64,000 nucleotides of DNA from Benincasa hispida (GCF_009727055.1 NC_052350.1:33938172-34002171), one strand, 5' to 3'; shown: positions 1 through 12,000, counted from the first letter of the stretch. Program-made: numbers and translations. The notes: a model not told the origin generated them from the sequence alone.

Positions 1-29
1 TATAATTATTTTTTATATTTTATTGCATG

Positions 30-30
<1 letters not shown>

Positions 31-61
<31 letters not shown>
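31..61. repeat. (TA)n microsatellite
   Basis: An uninterrupted run of about 15 TA dinucleotides. The following 280 bases are AT-rich and show nothing recognisable. Confidence 0.9.
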
Positions 62-65
<4 letters not shown>

Positions 66-341
66 TTACATAATTAAATTAGATTTAAACTATAAAACAA
101 GAGAAAACATTAGGGAAAAATACAAGAAATGAATATCAAACAAGTTTTTGTTTCTGCTTCTTTTTTCAAGAAACAACAAACAAAAATAGTTTCCAGATAT
201 ATTTTTGTTTCTAGTTCTTAAAGAATAAGAAACAAAACAATAAATGAAAAGCAGGAAATGTGAACGTTATGATATGGACCCTTTATTTTTGTATTTTTTT
301 TCTTTTGTAATAACTTATTTTCCATTAATAAAATCGAGCAT

Positions 342-692
342 AGTTGATAAGAAGCTGACCATCATAGGAGAACATGAAGTTTTACAAGAGAAAAATGAAG
401 CTCAACAAACTCAATCTAGCTCAATCTAGCTCAATCGAGGCTCATGCTAAAAATCCATAGGAGAGCTTTCCAAGTCAATCTAATCATGAGACAATCATTA
501 TGCCTCAAAAACCAATGATGAGCTAGAGTTAAAAGACTTCTAAAATGATTAAATGCTTGCTTTGAAGATAAGTTTCCAGCTAATGGTGAAGAGTTGTAAT
601 CGTTGAAACTAAGTCATTTGGTCATCCAAAAACCATCATGAATCTAAAAATTCAGATTCATTTACATTATTAACATCCCATATATTTAATTA
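342..692 (+). repeat. Inverted-duplicated segment, forward copy
   Basis: This stretch reappears in reverse complement at 1393-1742, and its first part also at about 1124-1369. Shared landmarks are GATAAGAAGCTGACCATCAT at the start, the CATGAAGTTTTACAAGAG stretch, and the ATATATTTAATTAATG end. Short open frames in the copies (61 residues at 244-429 forward, 68 residues at 1566-1772 reverse) read a Glu/Gln-rich peptide that contains EKNEAQQ in both. It may be gag-derived, but I cannot name the family. The forward copy ends exactly where a copia-type LTR begins at 694. Confidence 0.6.
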
Positions 693-693
693 A

Positions 694-1095
694 TGTTAAG
701 AATTTACATTTATTAGAGTAGTTGAAAGGGTACTAGATGAATGTAGCCAATATAGATGAAAGGTTGCATCCTTTCATGGTGTCTATTCAATTAGTTTAAA
801 TAAGGTTATAATCTCCACATTTAGAACAACACTTTGAATTTGAATGAAATTTCATTAGAGTTTATTCTCTCAAACTTTATGTTTTTTCTTTGTATTATTG
901 TGTTTAGAATGCATGTTTTAGGATTTTCAATCTAGTTTGATCAATTAGATTGTGGAAAGTTTGAAATCTTGAAGTTAGGAACAAGTTCTTCTTTCTTCTT
1001 GATCATCAATCAATCTTCCAAGCCAAAATCTGGGGCGGCAGCCGGAGGGAGGGGGGAGGGAGTTCTCAAACGTGATTGAGGTAGTTCCTTTATCA
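694..1095 (+). mobile_element. Copia-type LTR fragment followed by a primer-binding site
   Basis: The sequence opens with TGTTAAGAATTTACATTTAT and closes with CTTTATCA, so it has TG...CA ends over 402 bp. Two bases later comes TGGTATCAGAGC (1098-1109), the initiator-Met tRNA primer-binding site used by most plant copia elements. This identifies a + strand 5' LTR. No gag-pol of the matching element follows; the downstream sequence is the inverted duplication. A G-rich tract near 1033-1060 lies inside the LTR. Confidence 0.65.
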
Positions 1096-1097
1096 TT

Positions 1098-1109
1098 TGG
1101 TATCAGAGC
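1098..1109 (+). other. Retrotransposon primer-binding site
   Basis: TGGTATCAGAGC matches the 3' end complement of initiator methionine tRNA. It is placed two bases after the CA end of the LTR, as expected for reverse-transcription priming. Confidence 0.75.
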
Positions 1110-1123
1110 CTGGGCTCTAGGTT

Positions 1124-1369
1124 AGAGCAACTTCACCATTGGCTGGAAACTTATCTTCAAAGCATGCATTTAATCCTTCTAGAAGTCTTTTAGCTCTAGC
1201 TCATCATTGGTTTTTGAGGCATAATGATTGCCTCATGATTAGATTGACTTGGAAAGCTCTCCCATAGATTTTCAGCATGAGCTTTGATTGAGCTGGATTG
1301 AGTTTGTTGAGCTTCATTTTTCTCTTGTAAAACTTCATGTTCTCCTATGATGGTCAGCTTCTTATCATT
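1124..1369 (-). repeat. Inverted-duplicated segment, first reverse copy
   Basis: Reverse-complement copy of the segment at 342-620. It starts with CTTCACCATTGGCTGGAAAC and ends with CTATGATGGTCAGCTTCTTA. It differs from the other copies by scattered substitutions and stops short of the AT-rich end carried by the other two copies. Confidence 0.6.
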
Positions 1370-1392
1370 TTCCCCTTCTTCAAGAATTCATA

Positions 1393-1742
1393 GCATTAAT
1401 TAAATATATGGGATGTTATAATGTAAATCAATCTGAATTTTTAGATTCATGATGGGTTTTGGATGACCAAATAACTCTTGGAGTTTCAATGGTTGCAACT
1501 CTTCACCATCGGTTAGAAACTTATCTTCAAAGCAAACATTTAATCCTTCTAGAAGTCTTTTAGCTCTAACTCACCATTGGTTTTTGAGACATAATGATTG
1601 TCTCATGATTAGATTGGCTTAGAAAACTCTCCCATGGATTTTCAGCATGAGCTTTCATTGAGTTGGATTGAGCTTGTTGAGCTTCATTTTTCTCTTGTAA
1701 AACTTCATGCTCTCCTATGATGATCAGCTTTTTATCAATAAC
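1393..1742 (-). repeat. Inverted-duplicated segment, second reverse copy
   Basis: A full-length reverse-complement copy of 342-692, including the ATTAATTAAATATATGGGAT end. With the forward copy it makes a large imperfect palindrome flanking the copia LTR. From 1743 to 2096 there is only AT-rich sequence without recognisable genes. Confidence 0.6.
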
Positions 1743-2096
1743 TGAATTGACAAACAAGTGTACCAGAAACACGAGGTCTGTAGTTTGAATCCACCTATCC
1801 TCAATTGTACTAAAAAAGAAAGAAAAAACTTATTTTCCATTTCAACGGTTGGAAATTTAAACAATCAAATCCTAAAATCATTTTTCCCTCACAAAAATAT
1901 ACAATATTCAATTTAATACTTCGAAAGTAAAATTTATTGAAGTTCAAATGTTGTAGTGCCATTTATTTTCAATATTCTATTACGTTTTGCTATTTGTATA
2001 AACATTATTGGAAAGAACATGAAAAAACGTATGAAACAAGTTATTATTTAGTTTGAAATTATATCAATAGAGATATGATCAAAACAAAATTGCAAA

Positions 2097-2195
2097 GTGA
2101 TCGCGCATCATGATGTAAGTCATCACACACCATGACATTAGCGATTGTGTACCATGATGTCAGCAATCAGGCAACACGATGTCAGCGATCACGAA
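2097..2195. repeat. Short minisatellite of about 27 bp units
   Basis: Three to four degenerate units built on CCATGATGTCAGCGATC follow one another. No coding sequence is seen here or up to 2700. Confidence 0.55.
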
Positions 2196-2703
2196 CATTT
2201 TTTGCGCATACGATAATTTTGTTTTTGTCATATCTCTGTCGCTAAATGACCACTTGTTTTTATACGATTTTTTCGTATTCTTTCCATCTATGCTTATAAA
2301 TTGACCAAAATATTGAAACATCTTTACTTTTAAATAATATTGAATTTTTGTTTTTTGGTTGTTGAAAGAGAACAACAAAAGAGATGTAGGAAATAGAGGA
2401 GAATGTGAAGTATTTAATATTGAGGGTAAAAGTGGTATTTCACATGTCAAAAGGGTCCATCTTAAACAAATTTTTAGAAAAAGGTGAGTCATAGATTTTT
2501 TTTTTTCATTTTGGGTCATTTTGTACCATTTTCCAACCTACGGCCTACGATTTTATCTTCGTCAGTTTGTCTTCAATGCACGACCCCTCATTTTCTTCCT
2601 ATTTGGGTCCGACAGATAGATGACCTAATTTAAGGGCCCAAATGAAAAATGACTAAAGATTTTTTTTTTTTTTTTTAAAAAGAGAAATGGCCTTCTGCCT
2701 ATA

Positions 2704-3275
2704 TCATCACTGTGTGAAATTATCAACTTGACCCTAGATGCACGCGAGGGCCTGCGCTCGAGGTCATTCTCGCTCTCGATCCCCATCACGCCCTCTGATT
2801 CTCGCTCTCGTTGGCTGATTCTCGCTCTCGCTCTCCATCGCACTTCCCGATTCTCGCTCTTGTTGGTTGATTCTCACTCTCGCTCACCATCGCGCTTCCG
2901 AATTCTTGTTCTTGCTCGTTGATTCTTGCTCTTGCTCCCCATTGTGCTCCATAATTCTCAATCTTGCTCCCTATTGCACTCCTCGATTCGTGCTCTCACT
3001 CCTCATCGCAATGAAAGAAGAAAACGAAGACAAAGATGAACGCACACAGAAGCAAAGATGAAGGAGAACACATACAAAGACGAACCAACCAAAATCGGAA
3101 GAAGAAGAAGAATGAAGAAAAAACACAGAAAAAGGAAAAAGAAGAAGAAAAGCAAAAAGAAGGAAAAAAAGAAGAAGAAGAAACGCATAAGGAAAAATAA
3201 GAAGAAAAAAATCTACTAAAGGAAGAAGAACGAAGAAGGAAGAAAGTTGAAATAGTAATTTCACATGGTGATGAC
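2704..3275. repeat. Foldback element with CT-rich and GA-rich halves (copy 1)
   Basis: The left end TCATCACTGTGTGAAATTAT is mirrored at the right end, where the reverse complement reads TCATCACCATGTGAAATTAC. Between them the + strand is first pyrimidine-rich (CTCGCTCTCG units, 2750-2900) and then purine-rich (GAAGAAGAAG, 3010-3245). Phe/Ser-rich and Arg/Ser-rich open frames here come from these simple repeats and are not genes. Interpreted as a MITE-like foldback element. Confidence 0.5.
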
Positions 3276-3424
3276 ATTAGCATAATGCCAGATTTCACTT
3301 TTGATTTTGGGGTTGGGCCCTTGATACAATTACCTCTGGAACTTTGTACACATGGCTTCTATTTAGGGGACCACTCGAAATTTGGCCTCACTTTAAAAAA
3401 TGCTCGAAATTTGGCCTTTTGCTT

Positions 3425-4096
3425 ACATCAGATGCGTGTGAAATTACTGTTTAACCCCCAAACGTGTGCGAGGCCAGATATAACCCAAATTTCTCGCTAT
3501 TTCCTTTCATTCCTTCATCTTGTTTCTCTCGCTCTTACTCGTTCCCTAATTCACGTAGCTCTCCTCATTTTTTCTTGATTTTTTCCTTCTTTTGAATTCT
3601 TCCTCTCGTTTCTTTCTCTAGCTTTTTCCTCATCAATTTTATAGTTTTTTCCTTCATTTGAATTCTCACTCTCGCTTCTTCATCTCGTTTCTTGGTCTTA
3701 ATCTCGTTTCTTCCTCTTGTTCTGATTCAAACTCCAACTTACATCTTTTATACGAGAAGAAGAAGAAGACGTCGAAATAAATAGAAGAAATCATCGTAAA
3801 AGGAGGGCAACTGAAGAAAAGAGAGTGGAAAGGAAATATTGTCGAAAAAAGAAAGGAAAATCGCTAAAAAAACATAAATTGCTGAAAAAGAAAAAAGAAA
3901 AAAGAAAAAAGAAAGCGAAATAAACATCAATGGCTGAAAAAGAAAAAAGGAAAATCACTAAAAATCAAAATGTATCATAAATAGAAGAAATTAGCCGAAA
4001 AAGAAAAGAAGAAGAAAGGCATAACAAACAGGAGAGAAAAAAAAATATACAGAGAAAGAAGAAGGATAAAAGTGGTAAAATCACACTGTAACGACA
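3425..4096. repeat. Foldback element with CT-rich and GA-rich halves (copy 2)
   Basis: Same architecture as the copy at 2704-3275. The left arm contains GCGTGTGAAATTACTGTTTA. The right arm, read in reverse complement, is GTCGTTACAGTGTGATTTTA. The left half is CT-rich (3500-3720) and the right half is GA-rich (3755-4075). It is 60 bp from the presumed PRORP 5' UTR. Confidence 0.5.
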
Positions 4097-4156
4097 TCTG
4101 TAAGTCAAAAATCAAAATGAATTAAAAAGTGGGTCAAATTTCGAGATTGCCTCTAA

Positions 4157-4425
4157 GTGGGGCCATCGTTACCGATTTCCCAATTATCTCTTCCTGTTTC
4201 TTCGATTGAGCAACTCCACTTTTCATATCTTCGCGGTTCGCCGCCGCGCGTCAGCCTCGCTTCCGACCACGCCTCAGCCTCGCCGCGCTCTGCCTTGCCG
4301 CCGCCGGTTAATTTCAAAGCTCTCTGTTTTTTGCCGCCGCCGACAGCGCCTCATGTGGGGCTTTGCCTTACCGTCTGCACTCGTGACGTTGAAGCCCTAC
4401 CTACCTATTTTGTGAAGTTGAATAT
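4157..4425 (+). promoter_or_regulatory. Probable 5' UTR exon of the PRORP gene
   Basis: A GC-richer stretch (CGCCGCC-type repeats at 4230-4350), unlike the surrounding AT-rich DNA, typical of plant leader sequences. It ends at a GTGAGT donor at 4426. A matching acceptor (pyrimidine tract plus CAG) lies at 4780, leaving a short second leader piece (4781-4871) before the ATG. The transcription start cannot be fixed from sequence. Open frames here are not conserved-looking proteins. Confidence 0.4.
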
Positions 4426-4780
4426 GTGAGTTTAGAAATCGAGTTTGCTGTTTCTTGTAAACAAGATCAAGTTTGATACATTGGTTTGCAGTTTCTTCTT
4501 TCATCTTCTTATGGTTGCTATAGTTTTTCGATTATGCTTTATGCTTCACCTGCATTGCAATGGATTTGTTTTTACTATGTGCCTATCTGGCCTGCATTTC
4601 ATGATGAACTGTAGTGCTGCTATTTTATTAAAAGGTTGCTAGCTTACATTCTGAGTTTTGTTACCAATTGTTTGTATAAGTCAACTGAAAATATGCTAGA
4701 AATTCATTTGTATTTGTAATGTTCTATTTAAGGTATTGGCAGACTATGCTTACGATATTTCTATTTTGTTAGATTTTCAG
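4426..4780 (+). other. Probable 5' UTR intron of the PRORP gene
   Basis: Bounded by a GTGAGT donor and a T-rich tract ending in TTTTCAG. The interior is T-rich, as in plant introns. This is an inference from splice-site context only. Confidence 0.4.
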
Positions 4781-4871
4781 ATGAGCGTGGGTTATTCATC
4801 TGTTCTCGCCGATTCTAGTTATCAATTGTGATGGAAAGTGCCATAAAAATCTTCTGGACTACCGTATTGGA

Positions 4872-6065
4872 ATGACGACCTTAGGAAGTTCACTTATGCC
4901 TTCACTTGTTAAGACTTCTCCCTTCTTTTCATACTTCACTAAAATTCCATGGATATTTCCCTCCCAGAATACTCTTCGAGCTAGCCTCCAAACCTATAGC
5001 TGTCAGTCTATTGTATTTTCAAAAAATATATTGAAATATAGTTGCAACAGTTACTTCTCTAGACACACAGTTGGCTATTTATGTACTGTTTCTTTAGCTG
5101 CCACTTCTTCTGTTCATGAATCCTCAGCATCTTCTTCCAATAAGGTCTCCAACAGATTAAGGAAGAAAGCCCTCAAGGAATCACCAGAGAGAGTGCTTAG
5201 ACATAAATTAGATATGTGCTCAAAAAATGGACAAGTTGTTGAAGCACTTAAGCTTTATGATGAGGCACGGAATAACGGCATCCAGCTTCAGCAACATCAC
5301 TATAATGTATTGCTCTATTTGTGCTCTTCCTCTAGTTTGCTTGAAACAAGTGGGGCTATCGACGTATTAAGCATGGGCCTCAACAGGGGTTTTGAGATTT
5401 TTCAGCAAATGATGACCGATAATGTATCTCCAAATGAGGCTACATTTACTAGTGTTGCAAGAATTGCAGCTGTGAGGGACGATCCAGAAATGGCTTTTTC
5501 TTTGGTGAAACAGATGAAGGATTATCATATTGCACCAAGATTGAGATCATATGGACCAGCACTGTTTGGTTTCTGTAGGAAGCTAATGGCCAAAGAAGCT
5601 TATGAAGTTGATTCCCACATGGTTGCATCTGCAGTGGAAGCTGAAGAACTTGAGCTTTCTGCTCTTCTAAAACTCAGTTCTGATGTGAAGAAGGTCGATA
5701 AGGTCTATGAGTTGTTGCATCGGTTAAGAAGAACAGTGAGGCAGATTTCTGAACCTACTGCCAAAGTTATTGAAGATTGGTTTAATTCTGAAAGTGCATC
5801 AAAAGTTGGGAAGAAACGTTGGGATGTGGACAAGGTTAGGGAAGGAATTGTTAGACGAGGTGGAGGGTGGCATGGAGAAGGTTGGCTGGGTAGTGGTAAG
5901 TGGAGGCTGGTGAGAACTGGAATGGATGATAATGGTGTTTGTCATTCATGTGCTCAGAAACTTGTTTGCATTGATATTGATCCAAAAGAAACGGAAGACT
6001 TTGCTGCATCATTGACCAAGTTGGCTTGCCAAAGAGAAGTTAAAGCTGATTTTAATAAATTCCAG
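4872..6065 (+). CDS. PRORP1: PRORP exon 1: transit peptide, PPR domain, first zinc ligands
   Basis: Encodes residues 1-398. The ATG at 4872 is the first in-frame Met of an open frame leading straight into conserved PRORP sequence. The frame runs into intron 1 at CAG|GTGCGA and would stop after two further codons (TAG at 6072). Without the downstream exons this would look like a 400-residue PPR-only protein lacking the nuclease. Confidence 0.95.
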
Positions 6066-9000
6066 GTGCGATAGTTCTCTTGTCATCTCAGGTTCTATGA
6101 TTTGAAGTTTTAATTGATCATGGAGCGAATATTTAGATTAGGTACTTGTTTGGGTACTTTATACCACACAATTAAGTATATATCTGAAATATTTGAGTGG
6201 GTAGGTCGATTATTTAAAATATTTGTAAAAATATTTATAAATCTAACATTTTTCATGGGAAAAAATGAATTACCAATTTCTTGGAGCCATATGGTATCTA
6301 ACAGTGAACCACAAGGTCTCAATTTCCATTTCTTCTTCATCGGTTTCGTTGTGCACCATCAAGAGTCTCAACTCCTTGCTTTTGCACTTGTGTCCCACAC
6401 TGAACTTCTCATCACATCTGAGACACAAAACACGTTCTTTCCTTGATTGGAGTTTCACGTGTGTCAACTATTTGTCAGGATACTCTTTTCGAGAATTTTG
6501 ATAATGACCTGCCAGTGTGGGATGAGATTGGTTTTAAGACCTTGGCTTGGTCCTTGATTAGACTATTAAGCCGAAATGTTAGAACCGGGTTTTTTGGCAG
6601 CTTGATTGGACCAATGCTTAATTTTGATGCCACAATCAGATTTTTGTCTTCCACTTTTTGGGTTGCTTTCATAATCTGGTCCAAGCCCACCCGTTCAAGG
6701 CAGTAGACACTAGACATTACTTCTGCTCTCACGTTTGCGTCAAGGCCATTTAGAAACATGCTGTCTAAGATTCCTTTTGGCAAAGGTGGTAGAGGTACTG
6801 CCAAAGCCTCAAATCTATCCCTGAATTTTGCTAATATCCTCTCTTTTCGGATGACTAGGAGACAGGTGCAAAGTGCTCGCCTCATGCAACAGATGCAATG
6901 AGGTTAACATCCTCTATTTCATGTCAAACCATCCCTTGAATGGGTTTCACCCTTCTTCCTAGCGATACCTGCTCAATGCCACCCCAGAAAAGTTGATCGC
7001 AGTCATGGTCACTTTTTTGGTCTTTGATTATTGATGAATGTCAAAATATCTTTTGGCTTAAACAACCATGCAGTCAGTTGGTCTCTACAAAAGACCAACA
7101 TTTCTACCTTCTTAAACTTGCTCCCGTTCGATTATCCCATGTCACATTTCTGATGTTGCCTTTCTCTCCTTTCTCTTTCTTTTTTGTCCAACGAAGCTAG
7201 TTGTTCTTCTTGAGTCTTCCTTTTCTGCCCACTGCCTTGGTTCTCTTCCAAGGGAATATGTGATATCGCAAACACTAGGTTCTCTAAAGCCCTTTCGTTC
7301 TCTTCAGTCGTTTGCCTCTGATTTTCCATTTATGCAAATATGCATTCAATATGCTTTGCCATTTGTGCTATTCATTAGCCGCTCAAATTGCAATTTTTAT
7401 TCAGGGAGAGTATAGAAATTTTCCGAATGCTTTTCTTTGGGGCATCGAAGTAATAATGACATTGTTAAGCTCAGACATCGTGTTGAAAGTTTTTCAGCTT
7501 AATTTGCATTGCCCGACTTTGAAACTTGAATGGTAGTTGGATTTGCATTTTTAAATGGATGACCATTCATTTGTTGTCCCTTAAAAAATCATTTTTGCTG
7601 ATCATCATTCCTTCCATATTTGTACCCACACTTGGGGTTGCTGTCTTCAAAATTGTTTGGTTGCTGTTTATTATACTTGTCATCATATGGTTTGGAGAAA
7701 GGGCCCACACAATCGTTAAAAGAGCACTTGGTAGTGCCAATGTTTTCTTTTATTAGGTAGGAGGGGTATACAATGGATAGAGGTGTCAAGGGCAGATTTT
7801 GGTGGTGTCATATTTGGGAGCAAATCAACTGAAGAAGTTGGTTGTTACAAGGGAATATAATTAAATATCTAGCACTCCTAATTATCAAAGATCTAGAAGA
7901 ATATTTTCAATCTGATTTTTTATGTCCACGACTAAGGAATCATTTTGTTAGCTTGATGTGTGATGATGTGGTGTAGGAAGTAGGCACAATGTAACGACCC
8001 GACTAATCGAGTACTCTGACAAGGGCCGTTACTACTAAATGCACATTTTCAATCAAACATTTTGACCAAGATAGCATAACTTTAGTGAACCAAAGATGAC
8101 TATTCCAAACTAAATTATTAAATTAATAAATAAATCAAATTGGGGATGCGTAGAGATGCCAACTATTGCTTTGCTGGAGAATGGATTGATTATCTTTAAA
8201 TTTCAAAAGGCAGAGTCACAAGACTGGGTGCTGGAGAATGGCCCGTGGCACTTGGGTGACAAGCCCATCTTATTACGACAGTGGTTACCAGGTATTGTTC
8301 TTGAAGCCTTTGTTTTTGATTCTGTTCCTATCTGGATTAAACTAGAGTGTGTTCCCTTGGAGCTGTGGACGAATAGAGGTTTAGCAGTGTTGGCTAGTGT
8401 TGTGGGTAAGCCTGTTTCTTTTGACGTTGCAACTAGAGAGCGACGTCGGTTATCGTATGCGAGAGTTTGTGTTCAGGTGGATGGTGATTCATTATTGCCC
8501 CATTCAGTCATTGTTAGAATGCGGGGTCAGGAGTTTATTATTCCAGTAGTGTATGAGTGGAAGCCTCGTAAGTGTGCTTACTGTGACTCTTTTGGGCATA
8601 CTGGGGCTATGTGTGAGAAACAAGGTGTGGCAAAGGGTCAGGATTTGAGTATTGTGGCGGTTAATGAGAGGTGTTTGGGGGAGAAGGAAGGCCTTGAGAG
8701 TGTAAGGAAGGGTCAGGAGTCGAGTTTTGGTGGGAGGGGAGGTAGCCCAATGGTTGGGAATAGGAGGTAGGGTGTGATGACGAGTTTACTATGATTAGCC
8801 GTCGTCGGTGTGATAGAGGAGGTGTAGGACATAGGGGTGGCAGTGGGTCACCGGGATCGACGCCCTTGAGGAGTAGAGTAGTTTATGGCTCCCCTGGGAT
8901 TACGGGGTTTGTTAAGCATACTGATGATCGTAATCAGTTTGATGTACTGAGTGATGAGGGGGAGACTCGTTGGCACTGGCATTAGTGCAGTCTGATCATG

Positions 9001-12000
9001 ACTTGTTGTCTGTTTTGGATGAGATGTTTGGGAGTTCGGGCAAAAGCCCAATGGGAGGTGGTAGGTGTGATTTCTTGCAAGTTTCATGATCTGGTGTTCT
9101 TGGAATGTTAGGGGGTTGAATGACTCTGTCAAGTGTAGGGTGGTGGTGGATTTTCTGTCTTCCTCCTCTGTTACTTTCTGCTGTTTGCTTGAGACGAGGG
9201 TTCGTCGCGAGAACTTTGGTATGGTGGTAGGTAGGTTTGGTGATGCTTGGAGTTGTGTAAGTAGCTATAGTGTGAGTGGAGTTGGGAGGATCTGGGTGAT
9301 GTGGCGGAAGAGTGTATGATTTTATTCTGGATGTCAGTGGGGCTCAGTTCATTTCTGGAACATTGGTGGATATTGTATCTAGTGCTAGGGCACATATTGG
9401 TGCTATGTATGCCTCTAATCACGTGAGTGATAGGCGAAACTTGTGGACCTAGTTGATTGATGTGTGTGCCTTGTGACAGCTTCCCGGAGTTGTTATGGGT
9501 GATTTTAATGCTATTCGTAGTAGTTCGGAGGATCTTGGTGGTTGCCCTAGCTTGAGGGAGATAGAGGAGTTTGATGGGATGTTGTTGGAGGCGGATCTGA
9601 TTGAGATGGGTGTGATAGGTAATTGGTTTACTTGGACTAGTAAAGTTCAGGAGAATGGTATCCTGCGCCGGTTGGATCGCTGCTTGACTAATAAGGCGTG
9701 GAAGGTGGCTTTTCCATATTTGGAAGTTAGGGTTGGGCAGTGGAGGATTTCTAATCATAGCTCTCTTCTGGTTTCTACAGGGGAGACGAGGAGTAGGCCG
9801 CCTCCTTCGTTTCGCTATTTTACTCATTGGGCGGAGGCAGATGGTTTTATTGATATTATCAGGTCAGTGTGGAGAAGGTCTGAGGATGTGTCCCCTATGG
9901 TTAGTTTTGTGCGAAATTTGAAGGCAGTGAAGCGGGTCTTACGTGCCTCATTTGGTAGGCGTATCTCTGTGTTATCTAATGAGGTGCGGGTTGCTAGGCA
10001 GGTTATGGAGGTTATGGAGGTTGCTCAGGCCGAGTTAGAGAGGGATCCTTTCTTAGAGTTGGTGTGTGCAAAGGTGGTTTGGGCCACTGAGGTGTTTTGG
10101 TCAGTGACTAGATTGGAGGAGGCGTCGCTTCGGCAGAAGGCTAAGGTGAGGTGGTTGGAGTTAGGTGATATGAACATGACGTTTTTTCATTGCCGTGTTC
10201 GCTCCTGTCGCAATTGCAGTGGTTTATTCTCAGTTGTGGATGCTGGGGGGATTCGCCAGACGGTGCATGACAGGGTGTCGGGGGTGGCAGTGGATTTCTT
10301 TTGTGGTAGTTTGGGGTCTCAGCATGTGGGGTATAGCGATTTTACTGCCCGGATGGGGGATATTGTGCAGTTCAGCTGGTTCGCGGAGGAGGTGGAGACG
10401 CTTGGTTGCCAAGTGAGTCGGGATGAGATTCAGAAGACTTTATTCTCGATGAAGTCTGGGAAAGCTCCTAGGCCTGATGGGTTTTGGATTTTTACAGAGC
10501 TGCTTGGAGTGTGATTGGGGATGATTTCTGTGATGCTGTTATGAATTTTTTTGAGTCTTGTTATTTGCCTGGTGGAGTTAACTCTACTCTTATTACTCTT
10601 ATCCCAAAGAGGCGGGGAGCTGATCGTATGGAAGACGTTCATTCTATTTCTTGTTGCAATGTTGTGTATAAGTGTATCTTGAGGGTCCTAGCCGAGAGAT
10701 TGCGGTTGTGGTTGCTTTCTTTCATTAGTGGTAACCAGTTTGCGTTTGTTCCTGGTAGGTCGATTTTTGATAACATTTTATTGTGTTAGGAGCTTGGGGG
10801 GCTATAAGGTGGGCAGAGGGAAGCCGCGTTGTATGTTGAAGGTTGACCTTTAGAGATGTATGATTCGGTCTATTGGGATTTTCTGTTTGGTGTGTTGCTT
10901 ACTATAGGTACACCCCTTCAGTTTGTTAGTTGGGTGAGGACTTGTGTTACTTCGCCTACGTTCTCTATGATGATTAATGGTTCCCTTGAGGGGTTTTTCC
11001 CTGGGGTTGAGGCAGGGGGATCCATTGTCTCCTTTTTTGTTTGTGATGGTGATGGAGGTCTTGTCTATATTGTTGAATAAGCCTCCTGTGTGGTTTAGGT
11101 GCCATGATCCTGTCTCTTATACACATCTAGATGTGTATAAGAGACAGTCCATGATCGGTGTGAACGTTTGGGCCTGACTCATTTGGTTTTTGCAGATGAT
11201 TTGATGATTTTCTGTGTAGCTGAGAGAGATTCTTTGGAGTTTGTGAGGCAGGTATTGTCAAAGTTTGCAGAGCTGTCTGGGTTCTGTCTCTTATACACAT
11301 CTAGATGTGTATAAGAGACAGTATATAATTAGTTAAAAACGGTTCGGTTCGGTTCCAAATTCGGTTTTCAAGAGTGAAACCGAACCGAACTGAATTAATT
11401 CGGTTTCAAAATTTCTTCAAACCGGATCGAACCGCATTTTTCAGTTTCACTGAGTTTTCGGTTTGGTTCAGTTCAGCTTTTAGAAACGGTTCGGTTTTTG
11501 CGGTTTGAATGACCACCCCTAGTTTTGGCAGAGTTTGCAGAGTTGCCTGGGTTAGTTGCGAATGTTGGGAAGAGTTCCATGTTTGTTGTGGATGTGGAGT
11601 CTGGTGAGGCGGAGGAGCTTGCTGCTTTTAATGGGAGTCTCTTGGTTCGCTGCCTGTTAGGTATCTGAGGTTACCTTTATTGGCTGATCGGTTGAGGGTT
11701 GTGGATTGTGCGCCTTTGATACAAAGGATTACAACTCGTATTAAAAGTTGGGCGGCTCGGTCCCTCTCTTTTGTCAGGAGGTTGCAGCTTGTCAAATCTG
11801 TCTTACAGTCCTTTCAAGTGTTTTGGTGTAGTATTTTTGTGTTGCCTGCGTGTGTAACTCATGAGGTTGATCGTCTGTTGCGTAGTTATTTATGGAATGG
11901 TAGTGTTGAAAGTCGGGGTGGTGCGCGGGTAGCGTGGGATGAGGTGTGCTTGGGGTGGAGGTGGGGGGGTGGGGGTGTGAAACATATGGCTTCATGGAAT

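Noticed and set aside
2971..3298. Antisense Phe/Ser/Leu-rich open frames resembling membrane proteins
   Set aside because: They come from the GAAGAAG-rich half of a foldback element and have no conserved motif or gene structure.
7526..7789. Short hydrophobic frame on + and an Asn/Lys-rich frame on - in PRORP intron 1
   Set aside because: No motif, no splice context, and typical intron composition; treated as chance frames.
10977..11177. Open frame of 66 residues ending in [15 protein letters not shown]
   Set aside because: The last part is translated Nextera adapter; the first part is LINE reverse transcriptase. It is not a gene.
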